Origin: CAZDHT01 sp964505325
GTDB lineage: Bacteria > Planctomycetota > PUPC01
Direction: 5' to 3'
NCBI GenBank assembly: GCA_964505325.1
Contig: CAZDHT010000244.1
Location: forward strand, 1 to 8,322
Length of the DNA stretch: 8,322 nucleotides
The stretch's first letter is position 1. Each line of letters starts with the position of its first letter. The translations under genes were made by a program, and so were the position numbers. This document shows, piece after piece, positions 5,507 through 8,322 of the stretch. The notes beneath the pieces are model-generated. The model was given only the letters and a program-made list of their open reading frames with translations. It did no database searches and had not been told where the DNA came from.

Positions 5507-8322
5507 ATGCTACGAGGTATCGCCATGTGCGCTGTGTTGACGTCGGCCGCGGCAGCCGCGGCTCTCGAAGTGCCGCTGACGGTGACCAACCGCAGTAATT
5601 CGCCGCGCGATCAGGAACTGGCCGCGGGCGGCGTGCCGCTGCCGGTGGGCGCGCTTAAGGACGAAGACCAGTTCCGCGTGGTCGACACGGCGGGCAAATA
5701 CGTCCCCGCGCAGTTCACCGTCCTGAACCGCTGGCCCACCGATAAGAGCATCCGCTGGGTGCTGGTGCAGTTCCCCGTCAAGATCGACGCCAAGGCGACG
5801 CTCAAGTTCACGCTGAAGCTTGGCCGCTACCTGCTGCCGAAGCCGAAGTACCAGGTCGTCGTCGCCGAGCCGAAAGGGAAGGGCGACTACTACATCGTCG
5901 ACACGGGCGTGATGCGCTTCACGGTCAACAAGAGGAACTTCGCTCTGTTCGACCGGGTCGTCCTGCTGAGCAAGAGTGGCGCGGACGCGCTCGCCGGGCC
6001 GGGCGCGTGCGGGAAGGGCTTCACGATTGAAACCGACAAACGTGGATCGTTCAGCACGGGCAACGACGCCGACTGCACCGTGCGCGTCGAGGACGCCGGC
6101 CCGCTCCGCGCGACGATCGTCGCCGAAGGCAAGCACAAGAACGACAAGGGCGAGGCGCTGTTCGACTACCAGGTCCGCATCTACGCCGTCGCCGGCAGCC
6201 GAGCGGTCCGCGTCCAGTACGTCTTCACCAACAGCGAAGGCCAGTGGCCGAAGGAGCTGGTCGACTTGCGGAAGGTGTCCGTCGGCCTCACGCTGGAGAC
6301 CAAGGCGCCCTGTACGCGGTGGCTGATCGACCCGAAGAGCCGCAGGGACGTGGCTGGCGCGGACACACAAGCCAGACTCGACTCAGGCAAGACGCGCTAC
6401 TACGAAGGCCCGGCCGTTGCCGGCCTCGCCTCCAAGGAGGGCGGCGGGGTCTCGGCGACCATCCGCTGGTTCTGGCAACTGCGCCCGAAATCCATGCAAG
6501 TTGGCCCGGATGCAACGCTGACGGTGAACGTAGTTGACGCTCCCGCTCCCAGGGAAGCCGTCCACTTCTACCCCGGAATGAGCAAGACGCACGACCTGAT
6601 GTTCCGGTTCACCGGGCNNNNNNNNNNNNNNNNNNNNNNNNNNNNNNNNNNNNNNNNNNNNNNNNNNNNNNNNNNNNNNNNNNNNNNNNNNNNNNNNNNN
6701 NNNNNNNNNNNNNNNNNCACTTCTACCCCGGAATGAGCAAGACGCACGACCTGATGTTCCGGTTCACCGGGCCGGGCCAGTCGCTGGACGACGAGAACAC
6801 GTGCCACCACTTCCAGCAGCCGCTCTTCGTGAAGTGCGAGCCGAGTTGGTACTGCCAGAAGACGCTCTCGCTCGGCCGGCTGGTCTCCGCCGACTACAAG
6901 GGCTACAAGCCCGAGTTCCAGAACGTCCGCAAGGTGATCGACGACGGATTCGCCGAGCAGGCCAAGACGATCCGCCGCCTCCGCAAGCAGGTGGTCGACC
7001 GCAAGCGCGGCATCGACAGCTACCACGTCATCCACTTCGGCGACGGGTTCCACCACCTGAAACGCTCCGGCGACCACAAGGGCGTCGAGTGGGACAACTG
7101 TTACTACTCGTACACCCACCTGCTGGCGATGCAGTACTGCCGCACCGGCGACGACCTCTTCCTCGACACCCTGCGCGAGGCGGCGACGTTCGAGGGCGAC
7201 ATCAGCATCGCCTGGCACAAGGGCCGCCTGGGCGCCCCGCGGGTCAACCCCGGCGCCTACCACATTGGCGGGTTCACCGGCTGGCGGCGGTTCAACAGCG
7301 GCACCTACAACTTCTACAAGCCGCTCGGGATGCTCGAGCTGTTTTACCTGACCGGCGACCGCCGCCACCAGGAGGCGGGCCTGGCCAACCTGCGCTGGAT
7401 GCTCCGCACCATCGGCTACAACATGCTGAACAACCCGCGGTCGTGCGGTGCCGGGCTGCGCGCCGCCGTGCATGGCTATCTCGCGACCGGCAACATCGAC
7501 TACCTCTACCACGCGCGGCGGATGACCCGCCACGCGATCGGGATGCAAAAGACGTACGGGCACTTCGCGCCGGTCCGCAACTCGATCTTCATGGCGCCGA
7601 ACGCGCTGGAGGGGCTGTGCGTCTACCACGAGTTGACCGGCGACCCGCGGCTGGGGAAGATCCTGCCCGAGATGGTGAAGGCCGACTACAAGGCGTTCCG
7701 GCGCGGCCCGTCGTCGCTGACGTGCGGTTTTATGAACTTTTATATAGCGTATCTGACCGACGACACGGAGCACCTGGCCGAGCTGAACGCGGGGATGTCG
7801 AAGCGGACACGCTTCGGCGTGCGCCGCGGCGAGCACGCGATCAAGGACTTCGCCGCCGGCAAGCGCGGCGTGCCGCTCCTGATGTGGTACCTGAGCGACC
7901 TGGCCAAGAAGCCGACGCCGTGGGCGGGAAAGATCGACCTCGGCCCGTACCCGGCCGACGTCGTCGATTGCCCGCGAATGAAGCCGCCGACGCTGAACGG
8001 ACGGGTCAATGAGCTGGCGTGGGACAAGACGGCGAGGATGTCGCTCGTCGGCGCGCCGAACCCGCGCCGCAAGCTGACCGCGCCGACCGAGGTGCGCGTC
8101 GGCCACGACCTGAAGAACCTGTACATCGCCGTGCTTGCCACCGAACCCGACCTCAAGTCTCTGAAGACGAGTGTAAAGGAGGACGGCGGCCCGGTGTGGA
8201 ACGACGACTCGGTCGAGATCTACGTCGGCCCGGTCCCCCGGCGCTATTGCCTGAAGCTGATGGTCAACGCGCTCGGCAAGAGACGGACCAGCGTGCGCGG
8301 CTTCGACAAGGGGAAGTACAAG
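5507..8322 (+). CDS. Secreted exo-rhamnogalacturonan lyase-like (PcRGLX/YetA-type) protein with C-terminal CBM9-like domain, 3' partial
   Basis: One gene interrupted by an artificial gap. Collapsing the 55-bp duplication around the Ns gives an open frame of 887 codons to the window edge, with no stop. A Sec signal peptide (MLRGIAMCAVLTSAAAAAA, cleavage near 19/20) is followed by a RIFT-barrel domain (about 21-108) with VTNRSNSPRDQELAAGGVPLP and DKSIRWVLVQF. A beta-sandwich region runs from about 125 to 350 (VDTGVMRFTV...). A long alpha/alpha toroid-like domain runs from about 370 to 765, with GDGFHH (460), VEWDNCYYSY and GWRRFNSGTYNFYKPLGML (540 on). From residue 773 a CBM9-like domain starts (PPTLNGRVNELAWD, VWNDDSVEIYVGP). 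The first three parts match the PcRGLX/YetA family, which includes exo-acting rhamnogalacturonan I lyases; substrate and active site are not proven here. The ATG at 5507 follows GGAGGT with 6-bp spacing. Confidence 0.82.
6563..6772. repeat. 55-bp exact duplication on both sides of the gap (assembly artefact)
   Basis: Bases 6563-6617 recur without mismatch at 6718-6772. Both copies encode HFYPGMSKTHDLMFRFTG in what would be the same reading frame if merged. The shared length of exactly 55 suggests a k-mer overlap between two contig ends that the scaffolder left unmerged. Removing 155 bp (one copy plus the Ns) restores the frame, since the post-gap codons start in a different phase in the deposited coordinates. 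Confidence 0.9.
6618..6717. other. Run of 100 N, placeholder scaffold gap
   Basis: Exactly 100 unknown bases, the conventional size for a gap of unknown length. Because identical sequence lies on both sides, the real gap length is probably zero or negative. It falls inside the lyase-like gene, and any automated gene call would split or truncate the gene here. Confidence 0.97.

Noticed and set aside
6563..6772. A genuine tandem duplication within the lyase protein
   Set aside because: The copies are identical, flank exactly 100 Ns, and only their merging restores the reading frame, so an assembly overlap explains them better.
6568..8106. Long minus-strand open frame of 512 codons opposite the lyase gene
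   Set aside because: It runs through the N gap and the artificial duplication, shows no family motifs, and is the antisense of a well-supported plus-strand coding region with strong codon bias.

Overview
This is a GC-rich bacterial window with the look of a metagenome-assembled contig. Three features suggest the PVC superphylum (Planctomycetota, Lentisphaerota or a relative): a PEP-CTERM tail, a solitary type II prepilin-like protein with an H-X9-DG C-terminal motif, and a very large secreted PcRGLX/YetA-like lyase beside CBM9-type proteins. The phylum is an inference; no rRNA or marker gene is present.

Layout. Positions 1-172 hold the minus-strand C-terminal tail of a PEP-CTERM protein, with no recognisable body, followed by two tandem 31-bp repeats. 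Positions 172-427 are non-coding and contain a small REP-like palindrome. Two minus-strand genes follow: a prepilin-like protein (428-1162) and an aldo/keto reductase (1275-2264). Each has its own sigma70-type promoter with a 17-bp spacer. Positions 2265-2725 are a divergent intergenic region packed with structure. Four plus-strand genes come next: a PaaX-like regulator (2726-3526), a transglutaminase-like protein (3646-4578), a CBM9-type lipoprotein (4671-5381) and a secreted exo-rhamnogalacturonan-lyase-like protein (5507 to beyond 8322).

The most interesting signal is a 38-bp, partly palindromic element present three times in the same orientation (2385, 2660 and 3522). One copy lies upstream of each of three genes: the aldo/keto reductase, the PaaX-like regulator and the transglutaminase. 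The copy in front of the regulator covers its predicted -10 box. The other two sit just upstream of predicted -35 boxes. I infer a local regulon run by the PaaX-like protein, with no phenylacetate genes in view. A 130-bp foldback element bounded by TA lies between copies one and two.

The 100-N gap at 6618-6717 is almost certainly artificial. The 55 bases before it are repeated exactly after it. Collapsing the repeat restores one open frame of at least 887 codons: signal peptide, RIFT-barrel domain, beta-sandwich, alpha/alpha toroid and a C-terminal CBM9-like domain. As deposited, the frame breaks at the gap. The lipoprotein just upstream carries the same kind of CBM9-like domain, so the last two genes look like a small polysaccharide-utilisation pair, probably aimed at pectin-type glycans.
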